A stretch of DNA of 12,814 nt from Hymenoscyphus infarciens (GCA_001414345.1 LLCB01000684.1:1-12814), one strand, 5' to 3'. Counted from the stretch's first letter, positions 1 through 9,825 are shown. Notes: a model not told the origin generated them from the sequence alone. Made by a program: numbers and translations.

Positions 1-43
1 ATCGATAAATAAATCGATTACTTAGTATTATTATTTCTAGTAA

Positions 44-327
44 GGTAATCGATAAATTAATCGATTACCTAGTAGTATTATTTCTAGCTAGGTAATAGAT
101 AAATAAATCGATTACCTAGTATTATTACCTAGCATTATTACTACTAAGGTAATCGATAAATTAATCGATTACCTAGTAGTATTATTTCTAGCTAGGTAAT
201 AGATAAATAAATCGATTACCTAGTATTATTACCTAGTATTATTACTACTAAGGTAATCGATAAATTAATCGATTACCTAGTAGTATTATTTCTAGCTAGG
301 TAATAGATAAATAAATCGATTACCTAG
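44..327. repeat. 104-bp higher-order repeat (57+47), block 1
   Basis: Units starting at 91, 195 and 299 are exactly 104 bp apart. Each 104-bp period is a 57-bp unit (dyad with an AATAGATA left half, linker with TATTACCTAG and CTACTAA) followed by a 47-bp unit ending TTTCTAGCTA. A partial copy (one 47-bp unit) lies at 44-90, and the third copy diverges after about 327. One difference between copies is CCTAGCATT versus CCTAGTATT, a CpA/TpA change. Confidence 0.85.
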
Positions 328-577
328 TATTATTACTAGTAAGGTAATCGATAAATAAATCGATTACCTAGTAGTATTATTTCTAGCTAGGTAATTAATA
401 AATAAATCGATTACCTAGTAGTATTATTACTAGTAAGGTAATCGATAAATTAATCGATTACCTAGTAGTATTATTACTAGTAAGGTAATCGATAAATAAA
501 TCAATTACCTAGTAGTATTATTACTAGTAAGGTAATTAATAAATAAACCGATTACCTAGTAGTATTATTTCTAGCTA

Positions 578-785
578 GGTAATAGATAAATAAATCGATT
601 ACCTAGTATTATTACCTAGCATTATTACTACTAAGGTAATCGATAAATTAATCGATTACCTAGTAGTATTATTTCTAGCTAGGTAATAGATAAATAAATT
701 GATTACCTAGTATTATTACCTAGTATTATTACTACTAAGGTAATCGATAAATTAATCGATTACCTAGTATTATTATTACTAGCTA
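578..785. repeat. 104-bp higher-order repeat, block 2 (copy of block 1)
   Basis: The same 57+47 period recurs with starts at 578 and 682, and the next unit starts at 786. Both starts are displaced 487 bp from those of block 1 (91 and 195), so a larger segment was probably duplicated. Copy differences include AATCGATT versus AATTGATT and a changed linker in the last unit. Confidence 0.8.
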
Positions 786-880
786 GGTAATTAATAAATA
801 AATCGATTACCTAGTAGTATTATTACTAGCTAAGGTAATCGATAAATAAATCGATTACCTAGTATTATTATTTCTAGTAA

Positions 881-2000
881 GGTAATCGATAGATTAATCG
901 ATTATATAGTAGTATTATTTCTAGCTAGGTAATAGATAAATAAATCGATTACCTAGTATTATTATTACTAGTAAGGTAATAGATAAATAAATCGATTACT
1001 ATTATTATTATTACTAAGGTAATCGATAAATAAATCGATTACCTAGTATTATTTCTAGTAAGGTAATCGATAAATAAATCGATTACCTAGTAGTATTACT
1101 AGTAAGATAATAGATAAATAAATCAATTACCTAGTATTATTACTAGTAAGGTAATCGATAAATAAATCGATTACCTAGTATTATTTCTAGTAAGGTAATC
1201 GATAAATAAATCAATTACCTAGTAGTATTACTATTAAGGTAATCGATAAATAAATCGATTACCTAGCATTATTTCTAGTAAGGTAATCGATAAATAAATC
1301 GATTACCTAGTAGTATTACTATTAAGATAATCGATAAATAAATCGATTACCTAGTATTATTATTTCTAGTAAGGTAATCGATAGATTAATCGATTATATA
1401 GTAGTATTATTTCTAGCTAGGTAATAGATAAATAAATCGATTACCTAGTATTATTATTACTAGTAAGGTAATAGATAAATAAATCGATTACTATTATTAT
1501 TATTACTAAGGTAATCGATAAATAAATCGATTACCTAGTATTATTTCTAGTAAGGTAATCGATAAATAAATCGATTACCTAGTAGTATTACTAGTAAGAT
1601 AATAGATAAATAAATCAATTACCTAGTATTATTACTAGTAAGGTAATCGATAAATAAATCGATTACCTAGTATTATTTCTAGTAAGGTAATCGATAAATA
1701 AATCAATTACCTAGTAGTATTACTATTAAGGTAATCGATAAATAAATCGATTACCTAGCATTATTTCTAGTAAGGTAATCGATAAATAAATCGATTACCT
1801 AGTAGTATTACTATTAAGATAATCGATAAATAAATCGATTACCTAGTATTATTATTTCTAGTAAGGTAATCGATAGATTAATCGATTATATAGTAGTATT
1901 ATTTCTAGCTAGGTAATAGATAAATAAATCGATTACCTAGTATTATTATTACTAGTAAGGTAATAGATAAATAAATCGATTACTATTATTATTATTACTA
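881..2000. repeat. 492-bp higher-order repeat, 2 full copies plus 135 bp
   Basis: The rare variant dyad GGTAATCGATAGATTAAT followed by CGATTATATAG starts at 881, 1373 and 1865, exactly 492 bp apart. Copies 881-1372 and 1373-1864 appear identical base for base by eye. The third copy follows to about 2000 and then diverges (ACTAG instead of ACTAA). Homology also extends a little to the left of 881. Identity over 492 bp inside an array whose units otherwise differ suggests a recent unequal exchange or amplification. Confidence 0.9.
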
Positions 2001-2260
2001 GTAAGATAATCGATAAATTAATCGATTACCTAGTATTATTACTAGTAGTATTATTACTAGTAAGATAATCGATAAATAAATCGATTACCTAGTATTATTA
2101 TTTCTAGTAAGGTAATCGATAAATAAATCGATTACCTAGTATTATTATTACTAGCTAGGTAATAGATAAATAAATCGATTACTATTATTATTATTACTAG
2201 CAAGGTAATCGATAAATAAATCGATTACCTAGTATTATTACCTAGCATTATTACTAGTAA

Positions 2261-4280
2261 GGTAATCGATAAATAAATCGATTACCTAGTATTATTACCT
2301 AGTATTATTACTAGTAAGGTAATCGATAAAAAAATCGATTACCTAGTATTATTATTTCTAGTAAAGTAATCGATAAATTAATCGATTACCTAGTAGTATT
2401 ATTTCTAGCTAGGTAATTAATAAATAAATCGATTACCTAGTATTATTATTACTAGTAAAATAATCGATAAATAAATCGATTATCTAATATTATTACCTAG
2501 CATTATTACTACTAAGGTAATCGATAAATAAATCGATTACCTAGTATTATTATTACTAGCTAGGTAATAGATAAATAAATCGATTACTATTATTATTATT
2601 ACTAGTAAGGTAATTAATAAATAAATCGATTATCTAGTATTATTACCTAGCATTATTACTACTAAGGTAATTGATAAATAAATCGATTACCTAGTATTAT
2701 TATTACTAGTAAGGTAATAGATAAATAAATCGATTACCTAGTATTATTTCTAGTAAGATAATCGATAAATAAATCGATTACTATTATTATTATTACTAGT
2801 AAGGTAATCGATAAATAAATCGATTACCTAGTATTATTATTACTAAGATAATTGATAAATTAATCGATTACCTAGTATTATTATTACTAGTAAGGTAATA
2901 GATAAATAAATCAATTACCTAGTATTATTACTAGTAGTATTATTTCTAGTAAGATAATTAATAAATAAATCGATTACCTAGTATTATTACTAGTTATATT
3001 ATTTCTAGTAAAGTAATTGATAAATAAATTGATTACCTAGTATTATTATTTCTAGTAAGGTAATTAATAAATAAATCGATTACCTAGTATTATTTTTACT
3101 AGCGTAATTGATAAATAAATCGATTACCTAGTAGTATTATTTCTAGTAAGGTAATCGATAAATTAATTAATTACCTAGTATTATTATTTCTAGTTAGAAT
3201 TAATTACCTAATAGTATTATTTCTAGTAAGATAATCGATAAATTAATCGATTACTATTATTATTATTACTAGTAAGGTAATTAATAAATTAATCGATTAC
3301 CTAGTATTATTACTAGTAAGGTAATAGATAAATATATCGATTACCTAGTATTATTCCTAGTAAGGTAATCGATAAATAAATCGATTACCTAGTATTATTA
3401 CCTAGTATTATTACTAGTAAGGTAATCGATAAAAAAATCGATTACTTAGTATTATTATTTCTAGTAAGATAATCGATAAATTAATCGATTACCTAGTAGT
3501 ATTATTTCTAACTAGGTAATTAATAAATAAATCGATTACCTAGTATTATTATTACTAGTAAGATAATCGATAAATAAATCAATTACCTAGCATTATTACC
3601 TAGTATTATTACTACTAAAGTAATTAATAAATAAATCGATTACCTAGTATTATTATTACTAGCTAGGTAATAGATAAATAAATCAATTACTATTATTATT
3701 ATTTCTAGTAAGATAATCGATAAATAAATCGATTACCTAGTATTATTTCTAGTAAGGTAATCGATAAATAAATCGATTACCTAGTATTATTATTTTTAGT
3801 AAAGTAATTGATAAATTAATCAATTACCTAGTATTATTATTACTAGTAAGGTAATCGATAAATTAATCGATTACCTAGTATTATTATTACTAAGGTAATC
3901 GATAAATAAATCGATTACCTAGTATTATTTCTAGTAAGATAATCGATAAATTAATCGATTACCTAGTATTATTACTAGTAAGGTAATAGATAAATAAATC
4001 GATTACCTAGTATTATTCCTAGTAAGGTAATTAATAAATAAATCAATTACCTAGTATTATTACCTAGTATTATTACTAGTAAGATAATCGATAAAAAAAT
4101 CGATTACCTAGTATTATTATTTCTAGTAAGGTAATCGATAAATTAATCAATTACCTAGTAGTATTATTTCTAGCTAAGTAATTAATAAATAAATCGATTA
4201 CCTAGTATTATTATTACTAGTAAGATAATCGATAAATAAATCGATTACCTAGCATTATTACCTAGTATTATTATTACTAG
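2261..4280. repeat. three dispersed copies of a 255-bp higher-order block
   Basis: A block of five units (57+47+47+47+57 bp) is marked by a run of seven A in one dyad spacer (GATAAAAAAATCG). Copies lie at 2261-2515, 3364-3618 and 4026-4280. Offsets are constant inside the blocks (1103 bp and 662 bp). The last unit of the third copy is about 60 bp instead of 57. Copies differ mostly by transitions, for example AATCGAT versus AATTAAT and GGTAAT versus AGTAAT or GATAAT. The DNA between the copies is ordinary array, so these are blocks of one older, longer duplication. Confidence 0.8.
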
Positions 4281-4867
4281 CTAGGTAATAGATAAATAAA
4301 TCGATTACTATTATTATTATTTCTAGTAAGGTAATTAATAAATAAATCGATTACCTAGTATTATTTCTAGTAAAGTAATCGATAAATAAATCGATTACCT
4401 AGTATTATTATTTTTAGTAAGGTAATCGATAAATTAATTAATTACCTAGTATTATTATTACTAGTAAGGTAATCGATAAATTAATCGATTACCTAGTATT
4501 ATTATTACTAAGGTAATCGATAAATAAATCGATTACCTAGTATTATTTCTAGTAAGGTAATCGATAAATAAATCGATTACCTAGTAGTATTACTATTAAG
4601 GTAATCGATAAATAAATCGATTACTATTATTATTATTTCTAGTAAGGTAATCGATAAATAAATCGATTACCTAGTATTATTTCTAGTAAGGTAATCGATA
4701 AATAAATCGATTACTAGTATTATTATTACTAGTAAGGTAATCGATAAATTAATCGATTACCTAGTATTATTATTACTAAGGTAATCGATAAATAAATCGA
4801 TTACCTAGTATTATTTCTAGTAAGGTAATCGATAAATAAATCGATTACCTAGTAGTATTACTATTAA

Positions 4868-5492
4868 GGTAATTAATAAATAAATCGATTACCTAGTATT
4901 ATTTCTAGTAAAGTAATTGATAAATAAATCGATTACCTAGTAGTATTACTATTAAGATAATTAATAAATAAATCGATTACCTAGTATTATTATTTCTAGT
5001 AAGGTAATCGATAAATTAATCAATTACCTAGTATTATTATTACTAAGGTAATTAATAAATAAATCGATTACCTAGTATTATTTCTAGTAAGGTAATCGAT
5101 AAATAAATCGATTACCTAGTAGTATTACTATTAAGATAATCAATAAATAAATCGATTACCTAGTATTATTATTTCTAGTAAGGTAATTAATAAATTAATC
5201 GATTACCTAGTATTATTCTTACTAAGATAATCGATAAATAAATCGATTACCTAGTATTATTTCTAGTAAGGTAATCGATAAATAAATCGATTACCTAGTA
5301 GTATTACTATTAAGGTAATCAATAAATAAATCGATTACCTAGTATTATTATTTCTAGTAAGATAATCAATAAATTAATCGATTACCTAGTATTATTATTA
5401 CTAAGGTAATTAATAAATAAATCGATTACCTAGTATTATTTCTAGTAAGGTAATCGATAAATAAATCGATTACCTAGTAGTATTACTATTAA
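4868..5492. repeat. 179-bp higher-order repeat (44+44+47+44), about 3.5 copies
   Basis: Full copies occupy 4868-5046, 5047-5225 and 5226-5404, each made of 44, 44, 47 and 44 bp units in that order. A half copy (two 44-bp units) follows to 5492. The same unit order can be seen less regularly upstream, from 4512 and 4780, with spacing near 268 bp. Unlike the 492-bp copies, these have diverged, mainly by C/T and G/A changes in the dyads. Confidence 0.82.
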
Positions 5493-5837
5493 GGTAATCG
5501 ATAAATAAATCGATTACCTAGTAGTATTACTATTAAGGTAATTAATAAATAAATCGATTACCTAGCATTATTTCTAGTAAAGTAATTAATAAATAAATCG
5601 ATTACCTAGTATTATTTCTAGTAAGGTAATCGATAAATAAATCGATTACCTAGTATTATTATTTTTAGTAAGATAATTAATAAATTAATCGATTACCTAG
5701 TATTATTATTACTAGTAAGGTAATTAATAAATTAATTAATTACCTAGTATTATTATTTCTAGTAAGGTAATCGATAAATAAATCGATTACCTAGTATTAT
5801 TTTTACTAGTATAATTAATAAATAAATCGATTACCTA

Positions 5838-5930
5838 CTTCTATTTCTTTTAAATTTATTATAAGGTAATTAATAAATAAATCTATTACCTTATACTTTT
5901 TTTACATAGGTAATCGATAAATTAATCGAG
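5838..5930. repeat. degenerate terminal units of the satellite
   Basis: The last two units are strongly diverged. The linkers turn into pyrimidine-rich or T-rich DNA without CTAG, and one dyad reads AATCTATTACC. The final dyad half breaks off as TTAATCGAG at 5930 and is followed directly by TATATAAAAA. Decay of edge units is usual for satellites, because they exchange less often than internal units. This marks the true right boundary of the array. Confidence 0.75.
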
Positions 5931-5940
5931 TATATAAAAA
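5931..5940 (+). promoter_or_regulatory. TATA-like element at the satellite/island junction
   Basis: TATATAAAAA lies exactly where the satellite stops and is followed by the palindrome AACCGGTT (5939-5946). It is a good match to a eukaryotic TATA box and sits upstream of the RIP-poor island and the eroded reading frame. However, such strings are common by chance in A+T-rich DNA, and no transcript is known, so the promoter role is only a possibility. Confidence 0.25.
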
Positions 5941-6350
5941 CCGGTTCTTATGAACTCATGGTCGGATATACACGTAAGATCCGACCCTTGGCAGAGTGTC
6001 TGTGTATGCCTAAGGTGCCCTAGTAAGATGTTAAATAACAGACCCTCTCTCGATATTGACTTCGTTAGTTACAGATTCGCTAGAATACCGATATCCTAAA
6101 ACCCCTTTCAGAACCGCCCCAGGGGCGCGGACATGGCCAACTCCGAAAGCTTCCGAGGCCTCTAAGCGACTTCGAAGTGTTGTTCTAAGAGTTGAACACT
6201 TTCGCTACTCTCAAAGATGTCAAAACCTTTGTCTCTAATTTAAGTAACAGTAATAACTTCGACATTCCTATTAAACGTCTAGAGCATAATCGGCAATAGG
6301 ACGATCCTAGTAGAGGCCTACTAATACAAAGAAATGTACACTTTAATCTA
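5941..6350. other. RIP-poor island between two RIP-mutated blocks
   Basis: Composition changes abruptly at 5941. In 6101-6160, 40 of 60 bases are G or C; in 6481-6540 only 12 of 60 are. In 6121-6180 there are 4 CpA/TpG and 1 TpA, the reverse of the rest of the window. CpA and TpG fade between about 6240 and 6350. The island contains an ATG frame of 49 codons (5950-6099) and a stop-free frame at 6056-6235 that is in phase with the eroded coding sequence downstream. No tRNA, 5S RNA or known protein motif was recognised. It may be single-copy DNA, or the part of an element not shared with its other copies and therefore spared by RIP. Confidence 0.8.
5960..5986. repeat. perfect 8-bp inverted repeat, 11-nt loop
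   Basis: GGTCGGAT (5960-5967) is followed after 11 nt by its exact reverse complement ATCCGACC (5979-5986). It lies inside the RIP-poor island about 25 bp after the TATA-like element. It could be a protein-binding dyad or an RNA stem near a transcript 5' end; the sequence does not decide. The loop contains GTAAG, which resembles a fungal 5' splice site, but no matching intron was established. Confidence 0.6.
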
Positions 6351-7489
6351 AGTTAATATAAATAAGCTTATAGAATAGGTAGAACAGAATAAGAGGTAAT
6401 AAGAGCTCCTTATTAGTCGAAGACAATAGATAGAGAGCTCTAATTAGTTAGATCAGATAGAGGATATTAATAATTTTTAAGTAACTTCTATTATTTTAAA
6501 GAAGTACTAGTATTAGTATATATTTAAGAGTAAATAGCAATTCGGATTAGTATACGTAGGTACACGTGCTTCTCGCTTAAAAGCTACTTAAGTAGGCATC
6601 GTAGCTAGCTTTACTTAGTATATACGAACGATAATATAACTCTTTTTACATCGCTTTTATAACTATAAGTTATACTAATACTAGCCTCTAAGTAGTTACT
6701 TAGATTAGAATATTCTTTAATCTAGCCTTACTTATATCTACTCTTATAAATACTTATAGAATAGTAAACAAAGTCCTAGCCTTTATAAAGGATAATATAC
6801 TATATAACTAGTAATTATTTAATATACGTCAGAATAGTATATTAGGGCTTTATAAATAGTGTTAAAAGTAAGAAGTAAGGTATAAGAGGTTATATAGTTT
6901 AAGTAAGACAGTTCTCTGATTTTCCTACTTTTATTCTATTACTTTTACTTATACTTTTAGAAGCTTTACGTCTACTACTCTATAATACTAAAAACACGCT
7001 AGGATGTCTTAATATTAGTCTCTTAAATACCTAGAAGTCTAGGCTTCTTATTCTAAGGGTTTAAAGCTTAAAGTATACTCTTATTACTTCTTAGTAAACC
7101 TAGCAAGTGCTCTAGAAAATCATATGTCTACGCTTCCTTAGAGGCTCTCTAATAATAAGATTAAGAACCGTCTATAAAAAGTAAAGAACTACTCTATAAA
7201 AGCTATAATATAAAGCTTTAATAGCTAGAAAAAGAAATAATAGTTGATTATAGAGTCTAGAAGGAAGTAAGAAACTACTATAGAACGTTCTACTATTAAC
7301 TACTCTACTCTTATTATTAAGTAAAAGGAGGATGAATTAGCCGCGGCTAGAGAGCGAGCTATTTAGGAGAAAAAGACTAGAGCTAGATAATCCTTCTTTA
7401 TAAAAGCTCTTAGTAAGACTAAAATAATTAGAGCGAAAGCATATAAGAAGGGATTTATCTCTAATAAGAAAAAGGCTAAAAGTAAGTAA
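6056..7489 (+). pseudogene. RIP-eroded reading frame, N-terminal part (family unknown)
   Basis: The frame starts in the spared island (stop-free 6056-6235; in-frame TAA at 6032) and continues in the same phase into mutated DNA. After 6236 there are about 48 in-frame stops in roughly 417 codons. All are TAA or TAG except one TGA at 6917. RIP turns CAA/CAG into TAA/TAG and CGA into TGA, so these can be read as lost Gln and Arg codons. The stretch 7020-7489 is the most protein-like: a hydrophobic segment, then a long Lys/Arg/Glu/Gln-rich stretch that suggests a coiled coil, and a basic end. A sample at 6634-6900 gave 9 stops in this frame against 13 and 11 in the other two, so support before about 7000 is weak. 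No in-frame ATG occurs in the spared part, so the start is unknown; an intron or non-coding origin is possible. No family was recognised. Confidence 0.4.
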
Positions 7490-9036
7490 TACTCTTAAAT
7501 TTAGTATATACTACTAATTAGTATAAGCTTCTTAGCTTCTCCTTCTCTAATCTATAAAGCGTCGAAGCCTATCTCTATTACTAAAATCTGTATTCGAGTA
7601 GCTTTATATATTTATATATATATAACGAGTACTAAGGACTTCTCTACTACTAAGAGTATTCCTATAATTATATATACTTCTATAGTATAACGTAGTAAGA
7701 TAGTTAGAGTATAAATTAATAATAACTTTCTATTTTAGGTATCTTACTTACTTATTAGTAACTCTAAGAATCTATTTAACTTTAAATTAGTATCCTAGAA
7801 TATATAAGCTAAAAGGTTCACTATTAAGCTTCTAGAGGATATCTACTATATAATCCCTACTCCTAGTAGATAGAATCCTATTAATATACTATTCCTTACT
7901 AATAAGGCAGAAGACGTCTTTTTAGCTATAAACGTTACTATTAGGAAGAGGAAAGCTAAGCGATTAAGTGTTACGGATTATAAGAAGGTAGATAACGTAT
8001 AAGCTCTTATATAATACTTTAATTTACTAAAAGGTCTTACTAATAAAAAGTACTATAAAGTATATATAGTATTTAATAGCTATACTAATAATAAGCTCTA
8101 ATCTTCTAAAAAGAGGTAATCTATTATACTCTTATAAGATATCTAAGAGCTACTAATTCTACTTTAACTCTTAGCGTTTATTAAAGTACTTAATAACGAG
8201 CCTATTATACTTAAAGATAATACTTAGAATAGAGAGAGAGATACTAGGCCTATACTATTATTAGAGGATAGTACTAGTACTAGAGTAAGTATAATATTAG
8301 TAGACGATTTAGAATTAGATAATCTTCTAGAGATATTCGTAATTATTACCACTTACTTAAAAGACTACTCTATAATTATTACTACTTATTTAGAAGAGGA
8401 AGACGATAGAGATAATAATTCTAGAGAGAGTTCTAGGAGTAATATAAGAAGTAAGAATATAGATATAGATATAGATATAAGAGCGAATACTAATAGTAAA
8501 GGAGTATTAACTCTAGGCTTATACTCGCCGTCGCCTCTTATAAAGGATAAGGAGAAGAAGAGCTTAATAGCACCTACTAAGTTAAATACGCTAGAGAGAG
8601 TAGATAAGGTAGTGTAATAATAGATAGATATAAATAAGTAAATTATAAGAGATCTTAATACTTAATTATATATAGATATTAATACTACTATTATTAAAAG
8701 TAGGCTTAAATTAATTAATAAGAAAGAGTAATTAAAACTCGATTAAGAGCTTAATAAGAGAGTTGTTGATTTACTCTTACTTACTCCTCTTATACCTATA
8801 AATATACTAGTAAGTAAAATAATATCTACTATTATAATTACTTCTATAAATAGCCTTAATTTAAAGAGAAAGAAGAGAGATACTCTCTCTTAAATAACTC
8901 TTACTAATTAACTCTCTTATACTACTAAAAAGGTTAAGATTATATATAGTAAGTATAATAAGAAGAGAGATAAGAAGTAAGAGTATATAATAGTAGATAC
9001 TTTAAATATAGATACTAGGAGGATTATCTATAATAT
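7490..9036 (+). pseudogene. RIP-eroded reading frame, C-terminal part (family unknown)
   Basis: This is in the same phase as 6056-7489, with no frameshift needed. I count 26 stops in about 515 codons, all TAA or TAG and none TGA. That is roughly half of what such A+T-rich DNA would give by chance. Stop-free runs include 7505-7687 (61 codons) and 8228-8614 (129 codons); the latter has many stops in the other two forward frames. The 129-codon run carries an acidic patch (several Glu/Asp around 8393-8410), a Ser/Arg-rich stretch, an Ile-Asp repeat made by GATATA repeats (about 8459-8480), and a Ser-Pro-Ser-Pro motif near 8526-8537. Such low-complexity acidic/basic composition fits a nuclear or DNA-binding linker but proves nothing. 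The frame fades at pair A repeat (9046). A DNA transposon or a repeated subtelomeric gene is plausible; no catalytic motif was identified. Confidence 0.6.
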
Positions 9037-9045
9037 CTTAATTTT

Positions 9046-9749
9046 ATTACTACTTTTTAGTTACTTTTTACTACCTTTACTCTCCTTTTACTCTCTTTAC
9101 TAAAGTACTTAAATAATTATAATTTAAGATTATTTAAGCACTTTAAGTACTACTTTACTAATTATATACTAATTACTTAATTAGGCTTAGTATCTCTTAC
9201 TCTTAGGTTAAATTATATCTATACTTATAGTATTAAAAGTCTTAATTATCTCTTTTCCTCTCTCGTTTATTAGGTACTTATATAATATTATTATTTATAC
9301 TAAGTATATATATTACTTTTAATAATTTATAATATTTTAGATAATAGATTTAAAATTATATTATACTTATATTTAGTATAGTACTAGGTAATATATATTA
9401 ATAGAGAGTAAGTAGCGAGCGATTATAATATATATATATTTAATAGATATATATATACTATATTACCTTTTACTTTCTACTCTTACTTATACTTGAATTT
9501 TATGATTTAAGTCTTATAATTTAAGTATTATAAATTATAAATACTCTTACTTTAAGCTTTAAGATTACTAATTTAAGTATTTCGATTTACGTCTAAATAG
9601 CCTCTAAAAAATCTACGTTTATCGATTTACGATTTATGATTTACGATTTAGCTCTAAAGAGCTATATATTTAAAAATCTAAGCTTTACGATTTACGATTT
9701 ACGATTTACGATTTGCTATTTGCGATTTAGTCGTTTCCGACTTTTAGTA
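9046..9749 (+). repeat. repeat A, left arm of a long inverted pair
   Basis: Reverse complement of 11602-12297 aligns along its whole length with this segment, starting ATTACTACTTTTTA and ending near CCGACTTTTAGTA. Differences are mostly C/T and G/A, for example CTCTCGTTTATTAGG versus CTCTTATTTATTAAG, as expected of RIP-mutated copies. This arm has an extra stretch of about 15 bp near 9490. It contains (TA)n, palindromic ATATATAT tracts and TTTACGA heptamers. No target-site duplication was recognised at 9046 or 12297. Confidence 0.85.
9618..9725. repeat. TTTACGA heptamer arrays in repeat A
   Basis: Six consecutive heptamers run at 9684-9725: four TTTACGA copies, then TTTGCTA and TTTGCGA. A looser set lies at 9618-9650 (including TTTATGA). 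The reverse-complement heptamer AAATCGT occurs three times at 9803-9823, and both types recur less regularly in the right arm (11625-11725) and near 10404-10425. The heptamer keeps its CpG. Confidence 0.85.
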
Positions 9750-9801
9750 CATACGAGATACTATATCTAGATATACTAAAAAGTCGGAAGCGACTAAATT
9801 A
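9726..9801. repeat. imperfect dyad at the inner end of repeat A
   Basis: ATTTAGTCGTTTCCGACTTTTAGTA (about 9725-9749) is mirrored by TACTAAAAAGTCGGAAGCGACTAAAT (about 9773-9799) around a spacer of about 24 nt. The right half, with its flank TCTAGATATA, also matches the start of the right A arm (TCTAAATATATTAAAAAGTCGG at about 11595-11616) in the same orientation. So a short piece of the inverted arm starts here and is cut off near 9825. Confidence 0.75.
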
Positions 9802-9825
9802 TAAATCGTAAATCGTAAATCGTAA

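Larger units (their letters stand above)
1..5930. repeat. palindromic satellite array, units mostly 44/47/57 bp
   Basis: The stretch consists of tandem units that each begin with a dyad: GGTAATCGAT, a 6-nt spacer (AAATAA or AAATTA), then ATCGATTACC. A linker of about 18-31 nt follows, built from CTAGTA, TTATTATT and TTTCTAG or ACTAG pieces. Many linkers also contain the perfect palindrome TTACTAGTAA, so the unit is close to self-complementary and the array looks alike on both strands. Unit lengths measured between GGTAAT starts are mainly 44, 47 and 57 bp; 44 and 47 differ by one triplet of the TTATTATT run. This suggests well over 100 units. The array continues past the left edge. Units vary chiefly by C/T and G/A changes: the dyad centre occurs as ATCGAT, ATTGAT, ATCAAT and ATTAAT. 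It contains no gene. Function is unknown; centromeric, pericentric or subtelomeric heterochromatin is possible. Confidence 0.97.

Noticed and set aside
1..5930. CRISPR array
   Set aside because: The repeats are regular and palindromic, but the linkers are themselves repeats, not unique spacers. There are no cas genes, and the whole window has a fungal RIP signature.
1..5930. Telomere repeats or mitochondrial intergenic DNA
   Set aside because: No TTAGGG-type tracts occur, and no mitochondrial genes, tRNAs or G+C clusters are visible. CpA/TpG depletion points to nuclear RIP.
5941..6050. tRNA or 5S rRNA gene in the island
   Set aside because: The only clear stem is GGTCGGAT/ATCCGACC. There is no cloverleaf and no A/B box pair or 5S internal control region that I could recognise.
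5950..6099. ATG-initiated 49-codon frame after the TATA-like box
   Set aside because: It is short, has no recognisable motif, ends before the G+C-rich part, and there is no sign that it is conserved. Noted inside the island entry but not called as a gene.
6056..6238. 60-codon open frame as a stand-alone gene
   Set aside because: It begins with TTG and has no in-frame ATG, which is not a credible start in a fungus. It is open largely because the island has normal composition. It is treated as the start of the eroded frame only.
6236..7000. Assigning this stretch to a named transposase family
   Set aside because: Hydrophobic and Gln-rich runs invite matches to transposases or helicase-linked subtelomeric proteins. 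No diagnostic catalytic motif was found, and stop density barely differs between frames here.
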